From Antrihabitans stalactiti (GTDB taxonomy: Bacteria > Actinomycetota > Actinomycetes > Mycobacteriales > Mycobacteriaceae), in NCBI RefSeq assembly GCF_012932915.1, contig NZ_VCQU01000007.1, positions 341,300 through 405,299 of the forward strand: DNA of 64,000 nucleotides, written 5' to 3'. This document shows, in pieces, positions 43,132-52,821 of the stretch (positions within the stretch are counted from its first letter, which is position 1; each line of letters opens with the position of its first letter). Both the position numbers and the translations under genes were made by a program. The notes below the pieces were generated by a model. It saw only the letters and a program-made list of their open reading frames with translations, was not told where the DNA came from and made no database searches.

Positions 43132-44175
43132 TCAGCACACCTTTCCGGGAACGGGTATGCAGAGGGCGGGGGCCGACATCGTGGTCGACGATTGGTCGAC
43201 GAGAACATCACCCTGCGGTGAGACTATGGTCTGTAGGCGCGACAGTAAGTCCCGCACACTCACGACGATCCCCCCGAGTTTCTCACTCAGCCGCTCCAGG
43301 TCAGGAATCGCTTCAGCAAGCTTGTCGGCCATCGGCTTCAATGTGGACTGCCACGTCGGCTCAATGGCCGCGATGCGCGACAACACCTCGGCGATCGTCG
43401 TGATCGATTCGTCGATCTCGGCTCGCTTGTCGATCGCGATCGTCTCCATCAAATTGATTCTCGTGATCATGTCTCCGAGTACCGATTTCGATGCGTTGAC
43501 CGCGGTTAAATATTCGTCGACGAACGCCAACATTCGGGAGACGTCGTCGTTTTGCTTATCGAGGACATCGACAAGCGATTCGATCGCGTTCCCTGTTCGC
43601 CGAATCCCCTCGGGGCTCGACGCGATCGCGGTCTGCGCGGCCGCGAAATTTTTCCGTAAGGTCTCGCCGTCTACATCGGCGATCGGTGTGGCGGCGTCTT
43701 GAAATACGCGCGACAGACTGTACGGCAGCCGGACGTGGTCGGCTGGAATCGATCTCTTCCCCAACGCGGATGTGCCGGCCGGAGTGACGGCAACATAGTG
43801 ACCACCGACGATGGTGAGCATTCGGATGTCGAGCGTTGTCTGATCTCCGAGGAAGACGTCACTATCGACGGTGAACGTCATCTGGACGGTGTCAGCTTGC
43901 AGCTCGAGCGATGTCACCTTCCCCACCGGCACTCCGGCGACTCGAACGCCATCCCCCTCTTTGATCGATCCGGCTTCGGACAGATCGGCGGTGTAGGTCG
44001 ACTTACCCAGCGGCACAACAAAGACGACAGCACTGACTACGAGGGCGAGCACAACGACAACGGCGCCTGCTACGCCCCACCACAACTCGTGTCGTTCCAG
44101 TGCAGCACCGTGAAGAATCGGCTTGCTGCTCCCAAAGCGAATCCTCTTGGGCGACTTTTGATTCAGCGTTTGCAT
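43132..44175 (-). CDS. mceC: MceC, Mce-family protein
   Basis: The 347-residue product has one membrane anchor near residue 33-56 (WWGVAGAVVVVLALVVSAVVFVVPL), an MCE domain (YTADLSEAGSIKEGDGVRVAGVPVGKVTSLELQADTVQMTFTVD) and a long helical region. It overlaps mceB by 13 bases. A rather long charged N-terminus precedes the anchor. It ends PALCIPVPGKVC, with paired Cys that could form a disulphide outside the cytoplasm. Confidence 0.92.
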   Translation of the reverse strand: MQTLNQKSPKRIRFGSSKPILHGAALERHELWWGVAGAVVVVLALVVSAVVFVVPLGKSTYTADLSEAGSIKEGDGVRVAGVPVGKVTSLELQADTVQMTFTVDSDVFLGDQTTLDIRMLTIVGGHYVAVTPAGTSALGKRSIPADHVRLPYSLSRVFQDAATPIADVDGETLRKNFAAAQTAIASSPEGIRRTGNAIESLVDVLDKQNDDVSRMLAFVDEYLTAVNASKSVLGDMITRINLMETIAIDKRAEIDESITTIAEVLSRIAAIEPTWQSTLKPMADKLAEAIPDLERLSEKLGGIVVSVRDLLSRLQTIVSPQGDVLVDQSSTTMSAPALCIPVPGKVC

Positions 44176-45170
44176 ATCGATATCCTTTGCCCGCCGATGA
44201 GCATTTGTAAGGGGCCCGGCGCAGACACGTTTCCGTTCGTGCAGGCGAGGTTCACACCTGGCCCGGTGTCAGGGATGAGGGCGTTGAGCGTTTGGAGCAG
44301 CGCGGGTAGCCGACCGAGAACCTCGACTGCGTGCTGCGGATCGGGGAACAATAATTTGATATCGGTGTCGAAATCGGGATTGGTCTCGGTTGTAAGCCCC
44401 AGAGTGGCGAGCAGATTGTTGATCGGCCCCAGGATGGGTGGAGCGATGAGCGCGAATTCGATAATGCTGCCGATCTTATCGTGCAATGTGGCGATCAATG
44501 TCGAAAGTTTCGTGATCAGCGAGACCAGTTGCGCCGACTTCCCGCCGATCTTGTCGGAGATCGCCCTCAGGTTCGAGACGAGGACGGAAATGACGGCTTG
44601 ACGGTCGGTGACATAGTTGCTCAACTTCTCGATCGACTCGAGTGCCGGTCCGATTCCGGCACCGTTTCCTTCGATCACAGCGAGCATAGTCTCAGCGAAT
44701 TGATTCAGAGCGCCCGGTGAGAATTCGGCAAGAACGGGTTCCAGCCCATTGAACAATGCTGTGATATCGAAAGACGCAATAGTTTGCGACGTACCGATCG
44801 TCGTTCCTGCCGAGATCTCAGTTGACAACACCGCCGGTTGCTGGATGTCCACGTACCGTTGGCCAGTGAGATTCTGATAGCGGATCGCGAGTTTGCTCGA
44901 GTCGTAGATCGCTCGCCCGCGTTGCAGGGTGAATCTCACAACCGCCTGGTTTGCGTCAAGCGCGATCGACTGCACCTTGCCGACCTGCACGCCGTACATG
45001 CGCACGTCGTCACCGGACTTGAGGCCGTTGGCGTCGGTGAAGACAGCAGAATAGTCATGAGTGTCTCCCGACACTGGTCGTTTGACCGCTTGCACTACGA
45101 ACACCAGCAGTACCGCGATGACGACCGTGAACAACATCAACTTCCACGCAACTTGGACGACCGATTTCAT
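44163..45170 (-). CDS. mceB: MceB, Mce-family protein
   Basis: The 335-residue product has a signal anchor (WKLMLFTVVIAVLLVFVVQAV), an MCE domain (YSAVFTDANGLKSGDDVRMYGVQVGKVQSIALDANQAVVRFTLQ) with the family's 'RYQNLTGQRYVDI' extension, and a helical tail. The start overlaps the mceA stop by 4 bases (ATGA). Its C-terminal QRISICKR contains a Cys paired with LACTNGN further up, as is common in MceB proteins. Confidence 0.92.
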   Translation of the reverse strand: MKSVVQVAWKLMLFTVVIAVLLVFVVQAVKRPVSGDTHDYSAVFTDANGLKSGDDVRMYGVQVGKVQSIALDANQAVVRFTLQRGRAIYDSSKLAIRYQNLTGQRYVDIQQPAVLSTEISAGTTIGTSQTIASFDITALFNGLEPVLAEFSPGALNQFAETMLAVIEGNGAGIGPALESIEKLSNYVTDRQAVISVLVSNLRAISDKIGGKSAQLVSLITKLSTLIATLHDKIGSIIEFALIAPPILGPINNLLATLGLTTETNPDFDTDIKLLFPDPQHAVEVLGRLPALLQTLNALIPDTGPGVNLACTNGNVSAPGPLQMLIGGQRISICKR

Positions 45171-46219
45171 CGCGGGCCTCCTGCTATCGGGGCAGATGAG
45201 GTCCCTAGCAGCGGTACCGACAATGCTGGAACTCCACGCAGCGTCAGCGCCAGGTTGAGTATCGGCCCGTCCGGTGTGTCGGTGAACGACTTGTCCAAGC
45301 GGGCCAATATTTCGCGGAGTTGGGATCCGGACAGTTGCGGCGACGGCACCATCTGACTCGTGATGTTCAGAATCGGCGTCAGCATGTCGGCATAGCCGCT
45401 GAAGTAACGCTGCGCAGTGAACAGGGTGTTGGCGACCGCCGGAAAGAAATCCTTTGCGATCGTGTTGACACCGGTGTCGAAAAGATCGCGCTGGGTCCGC
45501 AATACTTCGATGTTCTTGAAGCGGTCCAACAGCTTGACAGTGCCGTCAATCAGCGCAGCGGCGCCTGTCAGCGTGGATCCATACTGACCGAGCAGGAACG
45601 AGACGGGATATATCTGTGTGTCTGCGAGGTTCTGACCGGTAGCAATCATTGCTTCGATCAGCGGTGTGAACCAACTGAGGTTGGCGGCAACCCTCGTCAA
45701 GTTTTCGGCGAGCCGCGGTGTGAGTACGTCGCCGCTCGTCTGAGAGAGGGACCGGATAAGCGCACCCATCGTGGCGTCTTGCGCCCTTGCCGAATGATCA
45801 CCGCTAAGGTCTATTATCGCGTTTTCTTGCAACGGAGATCCGCCGTCCCTGCGTTTCAGCTCGACCTCGCTGATGCCGAAGAGGTTTGCCGGTGCATAGT
45901 CGATGGCAAGGCTATCGGTGACACCGAAAAGCCGTGACTGGTTCAGCCTCAAGGTAATCAGCTGTCGCCCGGACTCCCCGCTGTCGATGGCGGCAATCGA
46001 GCCAACGTTCACTCCGTCGAGACGGACCTGGGTTCCTGGCGCGATACCGTCCCCGATCGAATCCGTCTGTAGGACGATCTGCATCCGGTCGTCCCCGCGG
46101 GCCTTGTCGACCGCGATCCACGAGATCGCCACCACCGTGACCAACGCTAGTGCGAGCACACCAGCTACTTTTGAGCGCCGCTTGTTGGTCGATACTCCTG
46201 GAATCCCGTATATCGGCAT
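45167..46219 (-). CDS. mceA: MceA, Mce-family protein
   Basis: The 350-residue product has a basic N-terminus (NKRRSKVAG), a membrane anchor (VLALALVTVVAISWIAV) and an MCE domain (MQIVLQTDSIGDGIAPGTQVRLDGVNVGSIAAIDSGESGRQLITLRL), then a long helical region. It lies 4 bases after yrbEB and is the first of the six mce genes. Mce complexes import hydrophobic molecules, for example cholesterol by Mce4 and fatty acids by Mce1; this copy cannot be assigned to either type by eye. Confidence 0.92.
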   Translation of the reverse strand: MPIYGIPGVSTNKRRSKVAGVLALALVTVVAISWIAVDKARGDDRMQIVLQTDSIGDGIAPGTQVRLDGVNVGSIAAIDSGESGRQLITLRLNQSRLFGVTDSLAIDYAPANLFGISEVELKRRDGGSPLQENAIIDLSGDHSARAQDATMGALIRSLSQTSGDVLTPRLAENLTRVAANLSWFTPLIEAMIATGQNLADTQIYPVSFLLGQYGSTLTGAAALIDGTVKLLDRFKNIEVLRTQRDLFDTGVNTIAKDFFPAVANTLFTAQRYFSGYADMLTPILNITSQMVPSPQLSGSQLREILARLDKSFTDTPDGPILNLALTLRGVPALSVPLLGTSSAPIAGGPR

Positions 46220-46223
46220 AGCC

Positions 46224-47090
46224 CTATCCCGTGAAGTCGATCGATGAATTAAAGCCCCACAGCGCGAGGGTCAGCAGCATATCCAGGGCGATGATCGCCA
46301 CAAAGCTCGCGCGAACCGCCCGACCAGATGCAATACCCACCCCTTCCGGACCGCCGGTTGCGAAAAAGCCTTGGTAGCAATGAATCAGGATGACGGCGAT
46401 GCAGAAAACTAGGACTTTGATAACCGCTGCGATCACATCCCAGCCGCTGATGAACTGGAAAAAGTAGTGGTCGTAAACACCGGATGCTTGCCCGTGCAGC
46501 AAAACGATGACCAAGCTGCATGAGAAGTAGCTCAGGATCAATGCGATCAGAAACGTCGGCACGATCGCGATTGCCCCAGCGATCACCCTGGTCGTAACGA
46601 CGAACGGTATCGACCGCAGGCCCATTGCCTCCAGCGCGTCGATTTCCTCCGAGATTCGCATCGACCCGATCTGAGCGGTCATCCGACATCCGGCCTGGGC
46701 CGCGAATCCGATGCCGGCAGCGATCGGAGCCAACTCGCGAGTGTTGGCGAAGGCCGAGACGAGGCCAGTGACGGGGCCCATTCCGATGATGTCGAGGGTC
46801 GCAAACGATTCGATCCCGACCGAACCGCCCATCACCAGGCCGAGCACGATCAGCATCGGAACCGTGCCACCGCCCACAATGATCGACCCTCGCCCCCACG
46901 TCATATCCGTGATCGTGCGCATAGTCTCGGCGCGATACCGCTTGAGCGTCAACGGGATCGACGACAAAGCTAGCCAAATGAAAGTCAGGACGAAGCCGAA
47001 TGTTTCCACCGGTGCCGCTGCACTGCCGCGTTTGTCGAGGATCCGTCTCACCCAGCCGAAGTGTTTGGGTGCATAACCCGACGCGGGCAT
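46224..47090 (-). CDS. yrbEB: YrbEB, Mce-associated ABC permease
   Basis: The 288-residue integral membrane protein is a MlaE/YrbE-type permease of the Mce ABC importer. It shows the conserved EEIDALEAMGLRSIPFVVTTR motif that contacts the ATPase, and several membrane helices (SIIVGGGTVPMLIVLGLVMGG, AIVPTFLIALILSYFSCSLVIV, VIKVLVFCIAVILIHCY). Its ATG shares one base with the yrbEA stop (TGATG), which decides the start. The ATPase MceG (MkL) is not in the window and is normally encoded elsewhere. Confidence 0.93.
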   Translation of the reverse strand: MPASGYAPKHFGWVRRILDKRGSAAAPVETFGFVLTFIWLALSSIPLTLKRYRAETMRTITDMTWGRGSIIVGGGTVPMLIVLGLVMGGSVGIESFATLDIIGMGPVTGLVSAFANTRELAPIAAGIGFAAQAGCRMTAQIGSMRISEEIDALEAMGLRSIPFVVTTRVIAGAIAIVPTFLIALILSYFSCSLVIVLLHGQASGVYDHYFFQFISGWDVIAAVIKVLVFCIAVILIHCYQGFFATGGPEGVGIASGRAVRASFVAIIALDMLLTLALWGFNSSIDFTG

Positions 47091-47962
47091 CAGGCCAGCC
47101 TCACGGGGATGAACATCGTGACCAATTGAGTGATCAAAAGGTTCACGATGGTGATCGAGACAACCGAAAGCACCACAGCCGCATTCACACCGTCGGCAAC
47201 ACCACGTGGACCCCCCTTGGCTTCGAGCCCCCGCTGGCAGGCGATCACCACCACCAGGAACCCGAAAATCATTGATTTGAGGAGCGAGACCCAAACGTCG
47301 GCGAGAGTCACAAACGAGCCGAACGTTCCCCAATAACTACCCGGTGTCACGTCCTGAGCACCGACCGCCACAGCGTACCCAGCCGACACGCCGACGAAGA
47401 TGATCAAGATATTCAGCATCGGCGCAACGATCACCATCGCGACCATTCGCGGAATGACAAGCCGGTGTATCGGACTGATGCCCATAGTGCGCAAAGCATC
47501 TATTTCCTCGCGAATGCTGCGGGCACCCAGATCCGCTGCGATCGCCGCGGCGCCGGCGCCGCCTAAAAGCAGACCCGTCGCCAGCGGTGCGCCCTGCTTG
47601 ATCACCCCGAGGCCGCTCGCCGCCCCCAGAAGTGAATCCGCGCCGAGCTGATGAATCAAGTTGCCGACCTGCACCGACACGATCACGCCAAACGGCACCG
47701 CCATCAGGATCGCTGGCAACGCCGTCACGGTGATCAGATACCAGCACTGTTGAAGCATTTCTCGCCACTGAAATTTCAAACTGACAATATCGCGGGCTGC
47801 ACCACCGACGGACTCCTTTGCGACGTCCACCGCTCGACCGAACGTTCGCAAACTCGAGACGACCGCGTCGGAAAAATTCTTCCGCACGATCCTCGCATAT
47901 GGGGAAGCTACTTTGTTTGGAGCGCTCCGCGTAGCGGTCGCAAGTACATTTCTTTCCGTCAT
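47090..47962 (-). CDS. yrbEA: YrbEA, Mce-associated ABC permease
   Basis: The 290-residue permease has the MlaE-type core: LITVTALPAILMAVPFGVIVSVQVG, EEIDALRTMGISPIHRLVIPR and three further helices, ending ITIVNLLITQLVTMFIPVRLA. It is the first gene of the yrbE-mce operon. The 169 bases upstream contain an imperfect inverted repeat (GAGATTTCGG near 47975 and CCGAATCTC near 48007), which may be a regulatory hairpin, and then the end of the monooxygenase gene on the same strand. Confidence 0.93.
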   Translation of the reverse strand: MTERNVLATATRSAPNKVASPYARIVRKNFSDAVVSSLRTFGRAVDVAKESVGGAARDIVSLKFQWREMLQQCWYLITVTALPAILMAVPFGVIVSVQVGNLIHQLGADSLLGAASGLGVIKQGAPLATGLLLGGAGAAAIAADLGARSIREEIDALRTMGISPIHRLVIPRMVAMVIVAPMLNILIIFVGVSAGYAVAVGAQDVTPGSYWGTFGSFVTLADVWVSLLKSMIFGFLVVVIACQRGLEAKGGPRGVADGVNAAVVLSVVSITIVNLLITQLVTMFIPVRLA

Positions 47963-48131
47963 TTCCTTCCCCCGAGATTTCGGCTGAATGAATTGTACTT
48001 GAATCGCCGAATCTCAGGGATCGTATCGGAGGTCCGCACGGTTGACCCCGCTGTGTGCGGCACATCGTCAACCGTTCGACCGCCCGCGGTTGGATCTGCC
48101 GCGTACCCGCAATTGAATCTGCGTAGCCGAG

Positions 48132-49727
48132 TCACTTGTCGCCATTTTCGACGCGGCGTGTCGAGGATGTGCCAGTCGGGATCACGGGCCGAAGCGTCTC
48201 GATGCCGTATACATAGTCGTTCAGGTCGTAGTGGCGGTTCTGCCAGTACATTTCGCCATGCGTTGACGGCCGAAATGGTGAATCTCCATGATGATCAAGG
48301 TAATAGGTATTCGACCCCGCGCATGTTGGAGTGAACAACATGTTCGATTCTTGTCGCTTCAAGCACTTCTTGAAATACGCATCATGGACGTTTCGGCGGA
48401 TTTCGCAACTCGTCGCACCACGTTTGTTCGCCTCACTGATTGCCCTGCTCAGGTGAGCCGTGGTGGCCTCGATCATCCAGATGTAGGAACCGAGCACAAA
48501 CCCGTAAGGTCCGATGACGAGGAATAGATTGGGAAAGTCCGGGATCGACACACCCTGATAAGCCTGGAAACGATTATTCTGCCAGAATTCTCCCAGCTCC
48601 ATACCACCGCGTCCGACAACCGGGAAAGGCGGCATCGACCCTTTATCCCATAGCTTGAAACCTGTTGCACAGATCAACACGTCGACCTCGTGCTCGATCC
48701 CGTCGACCGTCACAACACCCTTCTCAGTAACCCTTTCGATGGACTCGGTCACCAAGCTCACATTGTCGCGATTAAAAGTCTTCAGATACGTGTTCGACAT
48801 GGACGGTCGCTTGCAACCGAACCCGTACTGCGGGATCAATTTCTCGCGGATAGCCGGGTCGTCGACCTGGGAGCTCATCCACTTGCGCATCTGATTCTCC
48901 GTTGCGCGTCTGCTGAGGTCATTCAACCACGCCGGTCCGACCAGCATGGTGCTCATAGCGAGTTCTGTCGCGACCGTGCCGACAACACGAAATGCGGACC
49001 GAAGAGTTCGACGGCCGAGGATGCGTCGACCACGAGACCCGATCTCCGCGTCGACTTTGGGACCCAACCAGATCGGTGTTCGCTGAAACACCGTGAGTCG
49101 ACCGACCTTCTCGGCGATCGCCGGCACGAGTTGCAGCGAGGTCGCGCCGGTGCCAATGACCGCGACCCGTTTGCCCGTCAAATCCACGTCGTGATCCCAC
49201 AATGCGGTGTGCATCAACGAACCTGCAAACGAGTCGAGTCCGTCGATGTCAGGCAGCTTCGGGCGCTCTAGCCCCCCGACGGCAGGAACCAGGAACCGGC
49301 ATGTGATCTGCTCCCCGCCGTCGGTACAAAGCCGCCAAAGATTCTGCGTCTCGTCGAATTCAGCGCGTTCTATCTTGGTGTTGACGCGCAACTTCTCACG
49401 CAGGCCGTGCTTGTCGACAATCTCTCTCGCATACCTAAGTAACTCCGCGCCTGGGGCGAAAACGCGCGACCAGTCTGCGCGCTGTTCGAAGGAGAAGCTG
49501 TAGATGAACGACGGGATGTCCACCGCCACACCAGGATAGGTGTTGGCCAACCAAGTGCCGCCCACGTCGCCCCATTTCTCCACAATCAGGTAGTCGGAGA
49601 TACCTTTTCGTTGAAGTGCGATAGCGGAAGCAATTCCACCGAACCCTGCGCCGATCACGACGACTTCGTGATCAGGAACTTCTTCTTCAGAACTGGCCGT
49701 CGTCTCGACTTTCGTACTTGAGGTCAT
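48132..49727 (-). CDS. Flavin-containing Baeyer-Villiger-type monooxygenase
   Basis: The 531-residue FAD/NADPH enzyme has two Rossmann motifs, GAGFGG (26-31) and GTGATS (192-197), around the Baeyer-Villiger fingerprint F167-x-G-x3-H-x3-W177 (FAGSLMHTALW), and the downstream ICATGF motif. It would insert oxygen into a ketone or oxidise a heteroatom. It lies 27 bases after PF10118 copy 2 and 169 bases before yrbEA, all on one strand, so it may be part of the mce transcript. A second enzyme of this kind is at 54486-56063. Confidence 0.94.
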   Translation of the reverse strand: MTSSTKVETTASSEEEVPDHEVVVIGAGFGGIASAIALQRKGISDYLIVEKWGDVGGTWLANTYPGVAVDIPSFIYSFSFEQRADWSRVFAPGAELLRYAREIVDKHGLREKLRVNTKIERAEFDETQNLWRLCTDGGEQITCRFLVPAVGGLERPKLPDIDGLDSFAGSLMHTALWDHDVDLTGKRVAVIGTGATSLQLVPAIAEKVGRLTVFQRTPIWLGPKVDAEIGSRGRRILGRRTLRSAFRVVGTVATELAMSTMLVGPAWLNDLSRRATENQMRKWMSSQVDDPAIREKLIPQYGFGCKRPSMSNTYLKTFNRDNVSLVTESIERVTEKGVVTVDGIEHEVDVLICATGFKLWDKGSMPPFPVVGRGGMELGEFWQNNRFQAYQGVSIPDFPNLFLVIGPYGFVLGSYIWMIEATTAHLSRAISEANKRGATSCEIRRNVHDAYFKKCLKRQESNMLFTPTCAGSNTYYLDHHGDSPFRPSTHGEMYWQNRHYDLNDYVYGIETLRPVIPTGTSSTRRVENGDK

Positions 49728-49754
49728 GCGCGAGATCCTGTCGTTGTCAGCTAT

Positions 49755-50654
49755 TTACTTGAGATGGTCGACGAGAGTGCCCTCGGCACCGAACAATTCA
49801 GCGCGCCAGTACTCCAGAAGCGCCTCGTTGTCGATATCGGACGGGTGAAAGCCCGGCTTCATGTAACGCAGCAGGGGTGGCGTCAACCCTTTGAACAGCG
49901 GCCCTCGCAGCGTCGCCGCAGCTCCGCGCGTAATCCGCAACGGATTGCGCCCCTCCGGATCCTGGACCAACGACACCAACGTCGCCACAGCGATGAGTGG
50001 GAACGCAAGGCTGGACATTCCCGCCATCATGGCAATCCGCAACCACTCGGGGCCGCCGACGGTCTTGTACACATCGAAAGCCACGGCCTTGTGCTCGACC
50101 TCTTCGAGCGCATGCCACATCAGCAGGTTCTTGACCTCCGGATCGTGGGCCATGTCCTGCACCTCTTGATTCGACAGGATGCGCTCTGCGAGGATCGCCG
50201 TGAAGTGCTCAGCAGCTGCTGTCATCGCCAAAGGCATGAGGCTGGGTAGCCATTCTTCCAAGCGCTGAATCGGCTTGAAGATCGCATTCATGAACCTGGT
50301 GCTGTAACCGATCTCCACGAGCTTGTCGTTCAGGGAACGATGTTCTTGTCCGTGCGACATCTCCTGACCGATGAAGCCGCGAATCTGCTGGCGTAAAGCA
50401 GGATCGGTGATCTGGTCGCTGTATCGGCGAACCGACCGGATGAACAACTCTTCGCCAGGAGGAAACGACATCGACAGTATCGCGATCAGGTGGCTGAATA
50501 CGAGGTCGTTGTTCGCGAAGTGGCGCACCATAGGAGTGGGCTCGCCGAATTCGAACTTGATTCGGCGGAGCTTGACTCGGTCCACCGGCGCGATTGGTGC
50601 GGGTTGACCATAGTCGGCCGGAGCCATAGATGTGGATCTGCGAGCCGTAGTCAT
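49755..50654 (-). CDS. PF10118-type metal-dependent hydrolase family protein, copy 2
   Basis: The 299-residue protein is a close relative of the copies at 31983 and 61756 and shares the residues that look like metal ligands: EELFIRS, QEMSHGQEH, AAAEHFTAIL and HALEEVEHKAVAF. Its N-terminus is about 11 residues longer (MTTARRSTSMAPADYGQP). GGAGGAAT before ATG 50654 sets the start. It leads the hydrolase-monooxygenase pair upstream of mce and has a perfect palindrome 32 bases before its start. It may act on the monooxygenase's substrate or product; the reaction is unproven. Confidence 0.88.
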   Translation of the reverse strand: MTTARRSTSMAPADYGQPAPIAPVDRVKLRRIKFEFGEPTPMVRHFANNDLVFSHLIAILSMSFPPGEELFIRSVRRYSDQITDPALRQQIRGFIGQEMSHGQEHRSLNDKLVEIGYSTRFMNAIFKPIQRLEEWLPSLMPLAMTAAAEHFTAILAERILSNQEVQDMAHDPEVKNLLMWHALEEVEHKAVAFDVYKTVGGPEWLRIAMMAGMSSLAFPLIAVATLVSLVQDPEGRNPLRITRGAAATLRGPLFKGLTPPLLRYMKPGFHPSDIDNEALLEYWRAELFGAEGTLVDHLK

Positions 50655-50685
50655 CGGTATTCCTCCAGTAGGTACGTTCGAGATA

Positions 50686-50707
50686 ACATACTGTGAATGC
50701 AGTATGT
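50686..50707. promoter_or_regulatory. Perfect palindrome upstream of PF10118 copy 2
   Basis: Arms ACATACTG (50686-50693) and CAGTATGT (50700-50707) flank TGAATG. This 22-base operator-like site lies 32 bases before the start of the hydrolase-monooxygenase-mce gene row. Its half-site CATACTG resembles the sites at 36518 and 53268. Confidence 0.7.
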
Positions 50708-51669
50708 GACTTACGTCATTGGCCGTCAACGTCGGCTCGTTGTGTTCACCGGCGTGAGGGAAGGCAACGCGTGCCGTTGCCGCCTTCCTCGCCCAAGCTC
50801 GTCCATTGCCGGTTCGAGCTTGTGCGTAACACTACGGTATGCGGTACCCCGTGTCACGCATTTATTCAGAACTCGAGAGTCAGAACCACGGATTCGGCTC
50901 TGTCGCCCTTGCCACCACACGCTGACTGTGACAACCGAGGGAACTCCACTCGATTTGAATTACTCTGTGCGCCATCACCATTGGAGATAGATCGAAGGAC
51001 AGGCTCGCATCTTGATCCTGAGCCGAAGTTCACCCTCGGTTCAGCACCGAAAGTACCGCAAGGCAGCTGGAATACGAGCCATCTGGCGAGAACGGCCAAT
51101 GACCTTGCGCGTAGCCGACGATAGTTCAGCCCGCTCGGAGGCTTTCGAGACGTCCTGTCTCGTCGGGGACGTGACTGCACAATCTCGCGCCGCACCGTAA
51201 ACGAGTTGGCGCCGATGCGGCGCAAACGCTGGCCAAGACGGGCCCCATTCGACCCAATCCCGAGTAGACCAGCGGTATCGAATATTGCATTCCACTCGAA
51301 CTGTGTGGGTTCGCCGCTCGGGCATGCAGGAGTGGAAGTCACTCGCCGCAATTGTCTACCACTCGCGGAGTGCAGCTTTGAGGCCGATCGTCGCCTGGCG
51401 GTCCTTCGCTCAGTGTCGATGGCGTAACCGGCAATGCGGACGGACGAGTCGGTACTTCAGCGCGAGGCTCACTGGCACATACCCAACGACGCGATCGACC
51501 AACCTTCTCCATCAGCACTATTCAGACACGCAATGGGCAGTGTCAGAGTCCACTGCGAGTTTCAACGAACGGTCAAAACGAGACTGATGGTATCGATCAA
51601 ACCTCCTCTCGGAGTCGGTGTGTTACCTCGTCGAGCAACAGGTCCCCGTACACTCGGCGTTGTGGGTAC
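50708..51669. other. Intergenic stretch without a supported gene
   Basis: Nearly 1 kb lies between the divergent hydrolase and TetR genes. Long frames exist (minus 51351-50866, plus 50693-51124), but their translations are Arg/Ser-rich and show no domain. It may be the decayed remains of a lost gene or a large regulatory region. Confidence 0.45.
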
Positions 51670-52431
51670 TTGCAGACTAGAAAACGAATTGACGGTGTCG
51701 TGGTGCGCCCGTTGAAGACGGCGGATGGGAATTATGTGGACCCGCGAACCGCTCGTTCACGCGCCCGACTCATCGACGCGGCAACGTCGTTGCTTTCTTC
51801 GGGTGGGGTCGGGGCGGTGACTATAGATGCAGTGACAGCGCTGTCGCGGGTTGCGCGTACGACGTTGTACCGGCAGTTCGGAAGCAGCACACACCTTCTC
51901 GCCGCAGCCTTCGAGCATCTCCTGCCGCCGGTGGTGGCGCCTCCTGCGGGAGGCGATCTTCGCGCGCGGCTCGTCGACATAGTGTGTCGGTCGGCTGAGT
52001 TGATCGACGCAGCACCGGTACAACTCACTGTTCTCTGTTGGGTGGGTCTCGGCCCAGCTCAGCTGGACACCGATCACGCGGCCGGAGTCAACGGAGACAA
52101 TCCGGTCGGCGCTGAAAACGACGCCGTGGCGTCGCTGCGGGCTCAAGTTTCCAATCGATATCGACAGCCCTTCGAAGATTTGCTCGATAGCCCGCAAGCG
52201 AAGCGGCAACTCGGTGACTTCGATACGACCTTGGCCATAACGCAACTCGTGGGTCCCGTGGTTTTTGCACGACTCGCCGGTCTGCATTCGTTGGGACCGA
52301 GCGAACTCACCCAGATCGTCGACGATTTTCTTGCGGGCCGAAAGGCTGGTGCCGAGATCAGCGACCGCTCTCGGATCCCAGCTCGGGTTGCTCGGCCCGA
52401 GGTCGAAGATCCTTCTGACGGCCAGGCCTGA
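51670..52431 (+). CDS. TetR-family transcriptional regulator
   Basis: The product, up to 253 residues long, has a TetR helix-turn-helix (RARLIDAATSLLSSGGVGAVTIDAVTALSRVARTTLYRQFGSSTHLLAAAF) and a helical ligand domain. The true start is uncertain: the TTG at 51670 lacks a ribosome binding site, and GTG 51700 or 51703, closer to the DNA-binding domain, may be correct. It lies between the mce/monooxygenase genes and the diiron-oxygenase genes and could control either side through the ATACTG-type palindromes. Confidence 0.85.
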   Translation: MQTRKRIDGVVVRPLKTADGNYVDPRTARSRARLIDAATSLLSSGGVGAVTIDAVTALSRVARTTLYRQFGSSTHLLAAAFEHLLPPVVAPPAGGDLRARLVDIVCRSAELIDAAPVQLTVLCWVGLGPAQLDTDHAAGVNGDNPVGAENDAVASLRAQVSNRYRQPFEDLLDSPQAKRQLGDFDTTLAITQLVGPVVFARLAGLHSLGPSELTQIVDDFLAGRKAGAEISDRSRIPARVARPEVEDPSDGQA

Positions 52432-52821
52432 CCGCACGAATCGGCGCTGGCGGAACCGACGACGAGATTCGTCGCCGCCCGAACCGATCATGACCAACAT
52501 TCCCACGAAGCACGCGACCTGCGCACGTACGAATCGTCACCACCAAGAATCCCGGTGCCCTGATTCTGGATGCGCTGGTGCCCAACGCAATCGCGAGCAC
52601 GGCTGTATAGGGAGCCGCGATCGCGGCCTCGATCAATTCCGTTCCTACTCAGCGGCGTCACCGGTTCATCCATGTGAGTTTGCATGCTGCAGTTGTCGTC
52701 TTGACCAACGCCAGCCCTTGACCGGGTTTCGCTATTGCTGGTACCGCTAGTCCGGTCGGAGGAGCTCCGCCATCGCGGACGTCAGCTCACTTGCGGTTGG
52801 ACTGCCGGCGGGGTCCGCCAT
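52432..52821. other. Intergenic stretch without a supported gene
   Basis: The 390 bases between the convergent TetR and DUF4873 genes contain only short Arg/Ser-rich frames. No convincing terminator hairpin was found. Confidence 0.4.

Noticed and set aside
50866..51351. 161-codon minus-strand frame in the long intergenic stretch
   Set aside because: No domain, no ribosome binding site, composition of a random G+C-rich frame.
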